Origin: Hemicentrotus pulcherrimus
Taxonomy: Eukaryota > Echinodermata > Echinoidea > Camarodonta > Strongylocentrotidae
NCBI GenBank assembly: GCA_003118195.1
Contig: BEXV01000309.1
Span: forward strand, 12,915 to 76,914
DNA: 64,000 bases
Reading direction: 5' to 3'
The notes beneath the pieces are model-generated. The model did not search any database, was not told where the DNA came from, and worked only from the letters and a program-made list of their open reading frames with translations. Every line of letters begins with the position of its first letter. The stretch's first letter is position 1. Below, piece after piece: positions 38,051 to 52,900 of this stretch. The position numbers and the translations under genes were made by a program.

Positions 38051-39099
38051 TAAGGACAGGGAGGGAAAATAGAGTAACAAACAATTCCTTATTTGGCTAT
38101 GAACATGAGACATTATTACATTACAAACGATTAAATACCAGAAGTTTAATGCACATTGTGTACAAGAAATTCAGCTGCTGCTGCTTATACTTGTTTGTAA
38201 ACTTTTGTCAACCAAAAGGACTCATGTGATGTTTGATCAAAGAAAGCATATTGATACTAGATTGATGATGAGATGACAAGACATTTTAAAACACCTTGTC
38301 TTGTGATGTTGTCATTTAAGTGAGCAGTTAGCCTACGTTATGTGACGTCAACCGAATGTTTCCACAAGGTTGCCTCGTTCCATCCCTAAACTTGTTCCTT
38401 CATCCTCTGCCTAAGTCCCCGTGCTTTATCGTCCCTCCCTATCAGGTGGCAATCTACCAGAAAACATCCACAACTGGGGGTTTCCTAATCGCAGTACCGC
38501 AACACACGAGGGATGTGTTAACTACCCATGTAAAACACATTCCTCCGCTTGCCCACTTTGCTTTATTTCCTTGGAGAGGTCGTGTTCACGCTCTCCCCTC
38601 TCAGTCTGAACAGCACTAGACTAATCAGGTTAGACTATGCCCTTGCATAGTCATGGGGCCCAACACACTTCCGTAATTCTTCAATTTTGCCGGTTAGGGA
38701 GAGGGCTATCCCTAAAGTGCTGCGCTTGCCTGGCCCACTACCAAGTCTAATGAAGATGAAGTTAATGAAACAAAAACATGAGATGGAGGGGTCGGGTTGT
38801 CAGGCGAGACGTGGTATGAAAAGGATGTTTCCACAAATGCATCGTGAGCAAACAGCTGTGATGTTGCACTTAAATGATTTTGAAACACCTCATTTATTTC
38901 CCTTTGGCATGGAGACTCTCTTGTGTGTTTCATTTATTATCCATGTAGTTTATTAGAAACTTGGTAGACAACAGATTGATCAAATTGAACAGAACAGATA
39001 CAATTAAAATGACAATGAATGCTTCCTTTGTGGTACTTAACAGTCAATAAAAATTGGCTTGGCACCAGTTTGTAAAACTTGAACAGAACTCGATGAATG

Positions 39100-39286
39100 A
39101 AACTGGCAATGCACTCTTTTTCTTTAGCATAAACACACTGTTCTTTTCTCTTATAATCTGTAGTTTTAATCTTATTCTTTTTATCTGTTTAAAAAAAAGT
39201 GCAGTAGGGTATATTCATACAGTAGCTGCACTATATAAATGGACATATTGTTATTATTATTATTATCATAATTATTATTATTAATG
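39100..39286 (+). mobile_element. Possible retroposon tail ending in an ATT run
   Basis: The block GCTGCACTATATAAATGGAC followed by an ATT microsatellite (39248-39283) resembles the tail of invertebrate SINE/CR1-type elements, which often end in short trinucleotide runs. No body or promoter box was identified. Confidence 0.35.
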
Positions 39287-42200
39287 CCATTCATCAAGAA
39301 ATGTTTACAAACCAGAAAATGTGCCTTGAAAGTCATCATGTGCTTTCATTATTCCTATTCAAAAAAACACACATTTCCAAATATTCCCCCCCCCCAAAAA
39401 AAATTCTCTTTTGTCAATTGTATTGAATATTTTCTTGATTTGTTTTATTTTCTATGTATATTCTTATAGATCAATGAAATAAACAATATTATTCATACCA
39501 GTGTTGTTGTTTTCACTGACTTATTGGAAGTAAGCAAATTTATTCAACCGATTCCCCCAGAAACTTGTTGGATAGAAGTATATAGAAAAGGAATTCAGAA
39601 GGATTTACAAAAAAACTTTCATAGGTCTTATACTGCTACATCAGAAAGCAAAGACATTTTGATGTGTTGACAGAAATTGATATCTAAATGTAAAAATGTG
39701 ATTGAAATAAGACCTGATCAGATCAAACTATAGAAAAAGCCATATGGACATGTTCTATTCTTTCTTGCTCAATCAAGCTTGATGATGTATATTTTGTAGT
39801 TTCCTGTGTATGCCCCCCGTCCTTGTCACTACTATGTGAGTGAGTGAGCGACCAAGCAATCAAGCAACAGTTTTGCCATTAAATATTCATGCTCCTCTTT
39901 AACGCCTTGGAGAGAAATGACAGAAAGGGTGCAAAAATGGTTCCTTGAGGGGATTCAAGGAGGACACTGATGTTTACTCAGAAATTTCTCAAAGTGAACA
40001 TAATGGAGAAGCTTGGTATCTACCAAGAGATTAATGGCAACCCCCAAACAAAAAACCCAGAAACATATTACATTTTTTCAGAAATTAGATAAATAAAAGG
40101 TATATTAAAAAGTACAACTGTTTATTTTTTGCCGATCAGACATCAAAAGAACAATGTTATTTTCTTGCAGTAATTACATCTTAACTCATCTCATGGTATT
40201 ACAAAACTATTTTGTCTTTGTTCTGAGACGCTGTTTAGAAAATCCATGTCTTAGCCTTGATCCGCCATTTTGAATCATTCTTGTGGCAATTTGATATTTG
40301 TGTTTCAGTGACTGTTGTAAGTGATATATTGCTCTATGAATTTAATTGTAGAAGTGATGTTGCTATGTAATTAGACATTCCAAAATAATATCTAGACTCG
40401 TGATCTCGATAAAACCTTGCCTTGATGTCTTGATATACAACATGCCTTATATCACTGGATCGATGTGTTGCTATGTTTATTTTCAGTGGGAACTGATTAT
40501 CTGCTGGTGCCATGGAAGAGCTCTCCATAAATTTACTCGTAAATAGCTTTAATGCATTTTTTTTTCTTTACAATTTCATAGACTTTTTAATGGAAATGGA
40601 GCTGCCATTTTGTAGTTGGTAGAAGCACTTTAATTGCTTTTTTGGAGCAAGCGCTATCATTTGACACCAAATTTTGCTGAAGGATATAAAAAATTGATAT
40701 TTCTTTGAAAACCTGGAACCTTCTATATTGAAACTAATGCAAGAATTGAATTTGTTTATTCAATATTACTTATAATCTATAAACTTTCCAAAACTACTTT
40801 ATATATTTTATCTCAATAGCAGATGATTAAATTTTAGTTTATTTGAGGATTTGATTGAATATTGATTTTTATTTGAAAAAGACTGATTAAAGCCTACTGG
40901 ATTGTTAAGGTGGTTCATGAATATCTGTTTTCTCTCCCTAGTGTGATTGTGGTATTATAAAAGACTATTCATTGCAGATTGATTTGAGTCCATGAACTAA
41001 AAAATGTTATTAATGTCTTTGTTTTTGTACCCTCTTTTCATGGTAAACCCTTTTTTCTTTTTTTAATATGGAAAATGTGAGCAACAAGTTGAGAGGAGCA
41101 GAGGAAAATAGGGCTTGCTTGTTTAATAAGTTTGCTTGACTTGACTTGCTAATGTAAAACGTATTCAATGTAAACAAGGTCATTCTGCAGTATGGAAATA
41201 ATTTTGCTCCTACATCTACTACTATGTTATATTCGGGTCAGTAGACCTTTTATGGCCCATGAAATATTCATGGTGTGATTTTTAAAATGTATAATTGTAT
41301 ACATTTTTGGCCTTTGCAATCAGAAGTCAAATAAAATTTGATTCTATTTCCAGTTTCTAGCAGTGAATGATAATACCAACAATAAACATTCAATTGACAT
41401 CGCAAGTCATTTAGAGCAATTCATTGTAATACCATTTTTATCTCCATGCTTTATCAATATACATAAAATTAATATGTGCTAACACACTATTAAATCTATC
41501 ACATAATTAAAAAACAGGAAAATTAATATAATCTCATGATCATCACTACTTTACTTTCAAAGGGAAATGCTTGCACTTCAGTCTATGAATGCATTTGTTT
41601 AGATAGCACACTGAGAAGCCTGTCAGCTTCATGTCTGAATAGGAACCTGTCCATGGCAATATGTAGGTCATTTGTTTTGATTTGCAAATCCCCTACCCCT
41701 CCAGCAAGTCTCCTCACTTTGTTAATTTTTTTGTTTCCATTGGCCACAAATCATCTCTATTTATACCTCTCTATCTTATTACCAAGGGTCTAGATGGACG
41801 ACAGATGATTTTCTCCTGATCTTTCTTTTTTTCCCTTCATTATTAAACAATAAATTTTGCAAATATCATTGTATTCCACCGGGGAAATTAACCTTAACTA
41901 GATTCACATATCAGATAAATATAGAGAAACCGGTTTTACCACCTTCTGGTCAATTTGCTGGTTGGAATAATAGTTTAAGATGATTGTTTTAAAATTTAAA
42001 TCATGTGTCAGATTCTGAAACTCAACAAACTTTTTGTTCTTCATTGAATTGAATCTGAATGAATTGCAAATACTTTTTATCATTACCAAGTTTGTTAAAA
42101 TTCGGATGAAAGGAAGTCAAGAATGCCCACATGCAACAGACATGTGTTTAAAGCTAGGAATAGTATGAACATGGACGTGAATGAACCTCTGTGAGATGCC

Positions 42201-42948
42201 AGTGTGGTGCGCCTCCACTGCAAACCTGGCCTTTAGCTACTATTCAGGGCTCCCTTAAGATATATACCCCACAGTCCATTGGAACTCAAAACTCCTAGAC
42301 AGAACATGAACGTATCTGGCCAATGTATCTTCTGATGCAGGAGTATCATCCGGAGAATGTGCTCCTCAAATTTTATTTCAACTTCCTTTTTGCTACCAGA
42401 TCTGTATATATATATATTATTGTTTTATAGGGCCTCTTAGGGTACTTTGGAAATGTCCTTCTCTGTGAGGACATAAAAGAGTGTTAGTAATTTGCTTCAA
42501 ATAACTTTTTATTGGTTATTTTATAGTTTGAGGAACTTGGAATTCAATCAATTGGTGAACTCCATGCCACCTTTATGCTTGGTATTGATGGTTGGCTGGC
42601 TAGACAGATCTGTCATTATTGGTTTTGGAAGAAATTTCAATGAGAATGCCGAAATGTTATCTAGAATGAAATAAACCATCCCCGGATATTGCGTTTTGTC
42701 GGGAATAATGTTTATTTTCAGTTGTAGTTTGAGGGGAAAAATCTAATTTTTTTTTTTTTCTTAAAAGATTGCGAGTGAGCTGTACCCATCAGCTAATGAA
42801 ATTCATGAAATTGAAAAATGTACCTGATCCGATTGAAAAATGAAGATGGAAGCTACATGTATTAAAGTTCACAACCATACTCATTTCCCGGCCCCCCACT
42901 CATGTTTCGAAATGTACCGCATGCTTGTTCCAAGACGCTCCGGCTCGT

Positions 42949-43088
42949 AACAAAAGAAAAAGGTCGCGCCGCATTGACTTTACACACCGGACTTTTGCTG
43001 AAAAGGGGGGGATGCTGAAAAAGCTTGTATAACAAAAGAAAAAGGTCGAGCCGCATTGACTTTACACACCGGACTTTTGCTGAAAGGG
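42949..43088. repeat. 82-bp tandem duplication
   Basis: AACAAAAGAAAAAGGTCG starts at 42949 and again at 43031. Both copies continue through CCGCATTGACTTTACACACC and GGACTTTTGCTGAAA into a G run, with one clear substitution. The second copy stops after its G run. Confidence 0.9.
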
Positions 43089-46000
43089 GGGGGGGGGTCG
43101 GTTGGAACACACATATGCGTACCCTAAATAACACTGAGTGGGGTGGCCGGGACTCATTTTAACATGTAAATATTCGCCAAAGTGGAAATTGATAAATGAC
43201 TATTCATCAGTCATATGTTGAAAACCAGTCCATCACCAATCCAGGCTAATTAGCAATTGATTACAAAATTGCAATACACAGGTTTACTGATTTTCCACTA
43301 GTAATCTACTGGAGCCCAGTCTAAAGTTTAATGCACTTGCTTGCATTACAGAGTATTAGAAACCAAAGTTAGTCAACTGGTGCAAGCTAATTCTTTGAAC
43401 CATTTCCCTACATTTGTCCATAGGGAGGCTTTGTTTTGGAGGGTACAACTTCCATGTAAACCGGATAATGTATAATATGATTTGAAACTGCAATCATTTA
43501 AAGTGAAATTAGGGGTCAGCTTTGATACTGCATGTTTTTACATAATTTATGTAATTCGAATATGTATGGCCTTGCTTTTTCTATCCATGGTGGTTTTTTA
43601 ATGATATACATGCATGTGTTTTTCGATAAGACAAGTTCATTATTGTATTAAAAAGATGGTCAAATGACTAGTTTTCTTTCCTTTATTTAAACAAAAATTG
43701 ATACTATGAACTGAAGACATTAAAAAATGCTGTCATGTTTACTCGCTCCAGCAGGCCATTGAAATTTGCACATTAGGTTTGGCATGCAGTGACGTAGTTT
43801 TGCACAGTTTTCTAAATCTATCTCTTTTCCTAAATTGGGACATTTTGATCATGACTACCTTTGAAAATTGTCCGCCTGACAGATTTAACAAAGCTCTTCA
43901 TCTTACGAGGCATGCTCTTATGTGCAAATTTGATCATCACGGATGTTATCGGCTCCTGAAATCTTTGAAACTGTTTACTCCTATTGATGCAATCTGGCTG
44001 TGAAGTCTGATACGATGATGTATATCATTTTACTCATTTTTGACTGATTCATATCGTGCAAACTACACATGCCTGTCTTTACTGAAGGGCTCATGCACTT
44101 TTACAATGCACTTTCTGGTCTCAACAATAGTGACGATATAGCACCGTCAGCATATGGCAAGCTTACTTCCTTTTTCCTTATATGGAAGAAAATAATCTAT
44201 ACAGTTGTTCATCACTCCTTTCGTTCTTCTAACCTTTTAGCCTTTTTTTTAATTAGTGGACTTTGTGTGAATATAGCTTTTTTCTAGTAAGGAAAGTAAT
44301 TAAAATGAAATGTTTGAGTTTCACCTGTCAGTATGTGCGAAGTCAAAGGGGTATTTAGACATACTCATTTTTAATTGAGGAGATGGAAAACTCCAAAACA
44401 ATAAAGATGACAGTCATGATACTAGTCTTAGACATGAAGCTTATGAAATGTAGGAACATTGAGACTTGAACACAGAGGATTAATAAATCTCTGTGATATG
44501 AAAAGAAAAGTTATAACAAAGCAGTTTTGTTGTTTCAAGATCATAGTCAATTGAAAACTCAAATTATTTTAATTGATATTTAGTTCCAGAAAGAAAAACA
44601 AATCATAATACTTAAGACTTTGAGTCTTGTTTCTTTGTATAACTCAAGAACACAGATTGTACAAATGGACTATTATTCTCCCGAGCCTGTTGTAGGTGTA
44701 AAGAAAAATATAATTACATTTGATCCTAAACACCTTGTCACGTAATACTACAAATATGATAAAGCTCATCTTTCATGGGGGATACTAATGGCTTTTGGTT
44801 CTTTTCTGATGCTATTGTATCGTTATTCAACTTGTTTGAACGGCTCTGTCATGAAGCCATTCAATAAGATTCTGTTCGTGTACATCAAACACCATTTGAG
44901 TAGGTTAGAAGTTATCACATTGCCTAGCAATAGCACGTGTGCAAGCACTTTAGCATATTTTGCTGTTGGATGAAGAGACACAATTTGTCTGACTAGTTAC
45001 ATATGCAGCTCTAGCATGGTATCCTTAGCAATGGGAGTACAGTCACGTTTCTGAAGAAAGACACTTTCTTTCGAGCAGGATTTCTCTCACCTAAAACAAT
45101 TGTCCTACTAAAAGTGGGGTGCACTTGAATTCTAATATAACAAAAGAGAATCATTAGTAGCTATATGTGTAGAGTAACATTGTGTCAAAGCAAACCATTA
45201 GTAGTCTGATAGAAGTATTGCGTTGCTGCCTGGTGGTGAAATGGGACCCTAAGAAAAGGTTGGGCAGACCGAGGTACACAACCTCATATCCCACCGTAAA
45301 ACATACAAACATCCGTGGACAGCCCTTGCCTCCTTTCCAGCCACACAACCTAGAGCATATCAAATAAATATAGAAGCCTTGCGTTCTAAATCACAGTCAT
45401 GCATGACTCCCTTGTCTACCGTTACCATTCCACTGAGTATGAATTATGCATGACGTATTTCATAATTTTCGGGAAGAGGAAATGGACAGAATGCCTGTTT
45501 TAAAATCGTATGGTAGGCATTTTTTAGAAGGGGTACGAACACAGTCATTTTAAAATGTCCTTTCGTCCTGAAATGCACTAAGTGGGTAGATGGAATATTG
45601 CAACTAGTACATAAAAGGTGAATCTTCCTGTAATTGCCTCTTCTCCAACGAACAAAAGATGGAAGAGGGAAGGGGATGAAGAAAAAGGCGACCTTGGCTC
45701 ATGAGTAATGGAATGTAACATTTGCAGAGCGTTGCCTACATTTTAATAGTACATTTCATGAAGAATTGATGCCGGGCTGTGAAATTGAGTTTAAAGGACC
45801 TCTTCTATCTACTTGGTAATCATGAATACAACAATAAATTTAATTATATAGGTTAGCTGTACTCTTAGACATTCTGTAGTTAAAATGAAAATGGTTAAAA
45901 TCAGGAAAGGAATTCTGTTTTGGGTCATATTTTCACTATTAGTCCCTCCATTGCAGCAGGGATTTGATATAATGTGTCCCATACAGTCATTTATGTCAAT

Positions 46001-46114
46001 CCAGATTGTCATGGTGGACTTTACTTTGTCTTCAATGTTAGTTTTATAAATGCTTTATTTTTCATTAAAAACTTCAACATTGTATTTTCATTCAGATTGT
46101 AGCATTATCAGTGG

Positions 46115-46330
46115 TTCATGCAATCAAGCGGTTGTACAACACTTGCTCCTGCAGCAATTGCTCCAGGATGATTTCCTCCACTATTGCCAAACTTAACTTC
46201 AATCCTGAATCCAACAGTAAACCTAAACCGACCTCTTTTCCTAAACCTACCGTAAAATCCTATAGCAACTCTAACCCTTACCCTACACTTTTGAAGAAAT
46301 AAGCCTTGAGCAGGAGTTGCCAGAGGAAAG
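46115..46330 (-). repeat. Dispersed repeat family F with telomere-like core, copy 1
   Basis: On the minus strand it reads GGCAACTCCTGCTCAAGG, CTTATTTCTTCAAAAG, then TGTAGGGTAAGGGTTAGAG, and later GGAGCAATTGCTGCAGGAG. The same order of blocks occurs at 56915-57095. The short plus-strand reading frame across it (46111-46302, rich in Pro, Lys, Ser and Asn) comes from the repeat and is not treated as a gene. Confidence 0.55.
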
Positions 46331-46577
46331 ATTTGAATACTAATTCAGCAGCTGTTGACAAATTATGTCATGATATTACGAAATAATGAATAATGGAGGC
46401 AGGCAGTATTCATTTTCTTTTTCAGTATACAATTAGAAAGGGGCGTAATCTGCATGGTAAGGTTTGGACTATCAAAAAATCCAGATATTTGTTTTATTGC
46501 TAGGCAACAATACTCTAGGGATTTGGGGGCGTTAGCCACAAATATTTAGATTTTTTTTCTTCAAAAGAACACAGCGT

Positions 46578-46646
46578 TCTTTGGAACCAGAAGGGCATTA
46601 ACTCTGTCTAAAGTGAAATGAGATAACACCTGTCTGGCTCCAAACA
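46578..46646. repeat. Palindromic repeat family A copy
   Basis: Left arm GGAACCAGAAGGGCATTAAC and right arm GATAACACCTGTCTGGCTCC, followed by AAACAG, fit the family arm and its complement. Confidence 0.75.
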
Positions 46647-49600
46647 GACGACACATTTTATAGCTCGGTTCAGTGTTGAGATGAGTGATCTGGTCATTAC
46701 CTTTCCCTTCTCATTTTTGGAGTGCTTTAATTGCAAGCAAGGCATGAATTATGAACTAGCTTTTAGACTACACAATGTCATAATAAGAAGTCATCTATAT
46801 TCATTCTTTGTGCCAACGTTGGATTGCATTTGATACTAATTTGATTAGTTTCGATGGTGTTTTTCATGCATTTTTATTGAGAACGACCTTTTGGTGTTTC
46901 AAGTTGAAATTGCATTAGCAACTATAGAAGTGCTTTTTTTATGCAAGATGTATTCTGAATTAGTAATTCCAACGTAAAGTGATCAATTATACGCTAACTA
47001 TATTTTTTTCATCAGATCATAAATGGATGTTTATCAGTAATGATGAATAATGTTTTAAAATTCAAACTAATTCATAAGTTAACAGCTACAAGTTTTATGA
47101 AATGAATAATGCATTGTATTAAGTCTAAGTTTGATGTCATGATGAAACATGCAAGCACTGTAAATGGAATTCACTCAGGAAATACCTTTCAAGAAAAGCA
47201 TGTACTAACTAAAAAGTAAGGTAACAGCTTTCAAGGATTTCAAAAAACTTAAAAGCAAAATGATTTACTCTTAGTTTTATGATAAATTTTTAGGTATATC
47301 ATGAATGGGATAAAATGCAATTGAAATCAAGGGGATTTTGTGAAAAAGTTAGAAATGCGAAAAGAATATCAATCCATGTAAAATACTAACTAGGATATAT
47401 CCTTTAAGTGCTTTCACTGAGCCATTCCGTGCATACAACCAACTTCCTACATTTCTCAAAACGCTTTTCCATCCTTTCAATAAATATTGCCTAAGAAGGG
47501 GATGATGTAAATTTATTACTACCGCTATTCTCCCCTTCATATCTATTGTTATATCGCCAGTAGAATTTTAACGACATTGACTACAGATAAGTAGGCAAAA
47601 TAATCCTGTTGGATTAGATTTTGTGACAAGTTTGTTGATTCTGTCAACCTTTCATTACCAAGCTGTGAATTTTTCAAAAAGTTATATGTCTTTGTCAACT
47701 TCCCGTGTTGAAGGAGGATTAAGACATGACATTAGAAAGAGGCTACTGTAGAAGAAAGAAATCTTAAATGGAGATTAGACAGAGTTGGGTGGTTTTGTGT
47801 GTGTGGGAAGAGTAAACCTCGAGGCACATCAGAATGGATTTTCACAACCCACTCACGTTCTTTAATGCAGCTAGATTTGTTATCCATCAGAAAGTGGTGG
47901 ATCGATTGAGGATGTGTTTCTTTGTACTTTCTTCCATGTCAGTTTGTCCTGCTTTCTTTAGCAAATAGTGGAAAGCAGGAAGTGATATGGGAGAGAGTCT
48001 AAAAAATGAATGAAAAAGTGATTTTGAAGCATGTTTGCAGGCCAACATATGACTATCTTGTTACCACCAACTTAAAAAGAAGCGGTAGTATATTCTCAAT
48101 GTTGTTTCTTTTTTACTCTATAAAATTACAGTATTCTCAAAACAAGCTAATTACCTCTGCATCTTGAATTTGAACAAGAAAAAAGTTAGTTTGTCCAAAA
48201 GCGAATAAGGGATATGCAACTTGTCACTAACATCTAGGACTTAAAACTAGAGGTCTTATGGTTGCATTCCTGTGTACATGCTTGCTGAATTCAGCCCTTC
48301 GGGTCAGGATGATGTCAAAAAGAATAGCTTAAATGAAAGAAGTGTTGAGAAATTTGATAGAAAATCAGACATGAAACCCAGTTCAAGACATGTGAAAGTA
48401 CTTTTGAAAGTGCCTTTGAAAGTTTTGAACTATGCAATCCTTTTTAAGGTGAGGTAGATCTAGTCAGATCTCCTAATCACATTGTCTTCATATAGGTAGA
48501 AATTATCACCTGACTTCGAAGAGGTGTTAGAAGGTATTACCTGTACAGATTGATGGCACCGCATGGGGTCTTGGCAGATTGGGCTCAGAACATGAACCCT
48601 CACATTAAACAACAAAACCCATTCATTCACTTTGAGTTTTCATCATTTCTGCTCCGCTAACCATGTGTTTCTCTCATTCAGTCTGTTATCATATTATTAT
48701 CAAAATACAACGATAAGCAAGCAAGCTTCACCGTGGATTTGCAGTGAAAGGCAGACTGCATGTGTGGGCTGTTATTTCATAATTTCATAAATACTTAATT
48801 TGCAGAGTGACAAATTTGCAGCAGCGAGCGGAATCTATGTGGGAATTGTATTCCTTCTGATGAATATTAAATGATTTAGACAAGCTAAAATCCCCTTTAT
48901 CATCAATCTATGTAAACTTTAAAAAAGCATTGAATTACATGTGTAAGAAAGTAAAGATGTCAAAGTGACATGTTGTCGTGCGATAATTGAGTGAAAACAT
49001 ACTTTTGTTGATCTTGTGGGAAGAGCAAATCTATTGCAGAATACAAATCGATTGGTATTTTGGACATGCCTGTCTACCAATATTTTCTCTAGGGGGGAAA
49101 GTAATCATGTACCTTTGCTTTCGGTTTCCTGTTTTTCAACTCACATTCATGCCAGCTTGAATATGACAATGTCTCTCCCCCCCAAAGAATCGAAAGTTAA
49201 TTAAAATGCTAGCAACGAATAAGTCAGAGAAAGAGGTAGAAACTCCTAACAATCTTGTCTACATTCTATTCTCACGACTGCCCCGTCTCGGAACAACAAG
49301 TCATGTCTTATTTGCCAGGTAGCCCCCTCCATCAATATTATCCCAATGCAGGCTTGGTAAACATCAGTGTTGTAAGGACTTACGACCGTGGTTTGGGGAA
49401 TCACAATCACATGCGTGTCTCTCTATCTCGAGGGGGCTAAAATCATGAGGACCGTCTTCAGTGCTAGCATGGCTTTTGAAAGGAAAACACCCAATGACCT
49501 AATTTGAAGGTGGCAGGACAAATTTGCGGAGGTTTAGTAGTTTTTTCACTTAATACCAAATACAAACAGCATCCTGCCAATGCTCATATCCTCTCCTCAC

Positions 49601-49923
49601 AAGATTCAGAGATGAAATTAAAAGAAAAAGAGGGCATTTTGCTTTATTGAATGAGAAATACGTCATTACTCTCTCAAAGAGTCTCCCACATTGCAAATAT
49701 TCATTGAAATAAAACAAACTTAAAGCCTTGTATGAATAGTGCCACCATTAGTTTATAAATACAATTAAGCTAGGTTTTCCTATAAACAAGTGTTCATTAG
49801 AGTTGACTTCATTTTTTACTTTATAGATATTAGAAATAGAGCAAGGTGTAAAATTTACTCATCAACAACATCTTATATTTTCACTGCTGCATTAAAAAAT
49901 TAATATATCCACTACATATCACC

Positions 49924-49992
49924 TACTGAGAGCCAGAAAAATATTTGCTCATACCCATACTATAGAGTTTGTGCCATTCTGGCTTTCAACAG
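49924..49992. repeat. Palindromic repeat family A copy
   Basis: Left arm CTGAGAGCCAGAAAAATATT and right arm GTGCCATTCTGGCTTTCAAC form an imperfect hairpin. Confidence 0.7.
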
Positions 49993-52900
49993 AGGATCTT
50001 TAGTCAGGCGACAAAACTTTCACGAGTAGCAACCATCTCTGCAGCCACTCTTCCGCTGATTTATTCATTATGTTTGTAGAGAAATATGAATAGATAAAAT
50101 ATACAAATAAAATTTCAAATGTGAAAAAGCAGAAATACTGCAGCAACAGCATACTGCTTCCCTGTGCATTTACCCTCAAAAGGTGCCTTCATTTCATAGA
50201 CATCCATTTTATTTTCAGGAAGCGTGTCTTTGGTTTGGCAGTATTATTGCCTTTCATTGCCTTATCACATACCACCATGGATAAAGCTACTGAATTTGCA
50301 AGGTGTATTGATTTTCATCATTGAAAACTCAGCAGAAAGCACAGAATGAACTGTTTAAAATAAATAACATTGGTTGAAATTTGAGTATTGATATGAATCG
50401 TTGCCAATCTTATATTTTAATCTAATGAAGACAGTGCTTGCAAGCATGTCAACCAATATGTCAGAAAATATGTCAGACTTTAAGAATGAATAACAAACAG
50501 TACCGGTATTTATTACTACTGGTAATACTTGATGTAAATGTTGATATAGAGACCTTAATCTAGGATTTGCTATATGTGATGTATCCTGCTTATTCAATAT
50601 TTTAGAAAAATTAAGTATGCAAATTTGATTAACATTTCAGTGATATTTAAAAGAATCAAATTACTTGCTTTTTCCCTTTTTTCATTTTCTATAAGACTGT
50701 GGAAACATTGACCTGTTCGTTTCCCTGTGAATGTCCTGAAATAAACCAGAGAAAATAACCTACCTCATGATGGTGCAAGCTCAAATGCAAAGCCCCCATG
50801 GTTAATGACATAACCATTATAAATGTCTCAGTTTACACTCAGGTGTTTTCATTTGAAACATGATATATGTGTATATTCATATATTTATCACCTGAAATAT
50901 CTTAAGACAGGTAAATGTTTAGTAGGTTTTTTGAAAGAGCATCGATTATTATGTGTCCTTGGTTGGAAACCACTTTGTAGTATAATACTATCATTTAAAA
51001 GCTTCAAAGTCCATGTTTGCCCTCAAGCAAGAGAGATGATTTACTTCCATGAGAGGAAGTTGAACATGAACTTGCATTTACATTCTTTGGTCTAGAATGA
51101 ACAACATCCCTAAATTTACAATAGCTCATGGCTCATATCACAGAGTCAACATCCTTGCAGTTCTCAATAACCAACATAGTTGTGATGGTTAAATATACCT
51201 TTTGTTCTTTTTGTTAAAACATTGACCCCATGTGTGCTGTGTGGCAACTCACGCCTTAAAGTTAAAGGTTGCATTTTAAGTTCAGATTGGAAAAAATTAT
51301 TCTTGAAGTAGAAGCCTTTACAAGTATTGTCATGTTTGTCCCTGGGGAAGAGTTATCTAGCAAATTTAAATTTGAAGCAAAGAAGTAAAACACAAAAGGT
51401 TTGCTGTTGGCATTTTATGTAAGATGATTGTTTGTAAAGTGGCACATTACGGGGTTAAAGTAGAGAACTTGATCTCTTTTTCTCATATTAGAATTCCTCA
51501 ATGAGGAGATTAATATCTAAAATGAATAATGCATTTGCAATCGAATTGCAAAATGCGTAAGGTTTTCGTTTGGCAAAATTATCCCTCAAGTCATCTCAGC
51601 TCTCCTTATAGTATAATCTTTAGAATATGGGTAATCCTTTCAGGGTGAAAGGTTGTAATGGAAAATATTGCCATAGTCATATTGAGGATGATAATATCAG
51701 CTTGGTTTGAAGAAGGGAGAGGGTCATTATCCGTAATAGCTCCTGCCTTGACTGCCGACACGATCCTTCACGACGGACATTAATGTCAGACTTGATAGGA
51801 TGGGTGGCAGTATTTTTGTTGCTTATGTTACAATCAGAGGCCATAGATTGATTATCTGTTCTTGCAAACGGATATTATCCTGGCTCATTTGATACGCTAA
51901 TACAAGCCAAGTGTACTTTACACCCACCTTTCATCCTTCCTCCGTGCAGATGCCTTTCCGCATCGCTTTTAATTTTCTTTTAAAAAGATCTTTCTAGGTT
52001 GACACTTGGTGTAAAGTTTTTCCTTGCCTTCATCTTTTCATACATCGACAATATATGTGTAGCCTTCCCTTATCTGCGTCCTTTGAATAATGCAATCCTC
52101 AATTACATTACAGTGTAAAAGTGCTAATCATGACTCTGAAGTTGGTAGAAATATCCATCCTTGATATTATTTCTGAACAATATTTGAAAGTTTGATTGAT
52201 TTAGGGCATGGATCAGGACACTAAAATATAAAGTGACAGTTTTGATTTACATGCAAAATTAGAAGTGCATACTAAGTAAACATGAACAAAATTTGTTGAA
52301 TAAGTAACAAATATCAGTGATCTTTAGTATTGTACCATAATAAAACGGCATGTAATATTTAGGAGCTTTCCTTTTGAGACTTTTAGAGCTCTGATGCGAA
52401 ACAGAAAAAATCCAATGAAATTATCGGAATGACAATGTTAAAAATGAAAGCTTTCTGTTCCATCAGAGTTGCTAGATTTCCAATTCATTTCCCCTAAAAC
52501 CAAAGTTTGAACATTCTGATATATTTCTATTTCCTACTTTTAAAAAGTGCAGTTCTTCCCCATCCCTTAAGTATGATAGTACGGAAGTACAACGTAGATG
52601 CAGGGTCATCGCTCTTGGTATTCAGACTGGCGCTGTGGGGAGCGAGCTGCACTCTATTAATCCACTCAGTTGGATTTCGTTGTCGTGGTAAACAGTTAAA
52701 TTTCTTGAACTAACAAACATCTGAGAGAGCTTACTATCGGGTCTGGCTGATTTGGCGCAGTTGCACACAAATCCCAAACCCTTTCCGCTAAATAGCACCA
52801 GGACACGTAGAGACCACGATTGCCTATTTTCTGTCACTTAACTAGGCATTCTTGTGACAGTATGTCATTTCAATATGCATTGATCACATCAGATGGAGTT

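Larger units (their letters stand above)
34292..42948. other. Gene-free stretch upstream of the EH-like gene
   Basis: Should hold the promoter and possibly a first exon of the EH-like gene, but neither can be placed. A frame at 36415-36608 preceded by a pyrimidine-rich AG could be an exon of something unknown, without supporting motif. It contains a back-to-back repeat of CGGAGTATAC near 36490-36510. Confidence 0.5.

Noticed and set aside
46111..46302. 63-aa Pro/Lys/Ser/Asn-rich frame
   Set aside because: Lies wholly in repeat family F.
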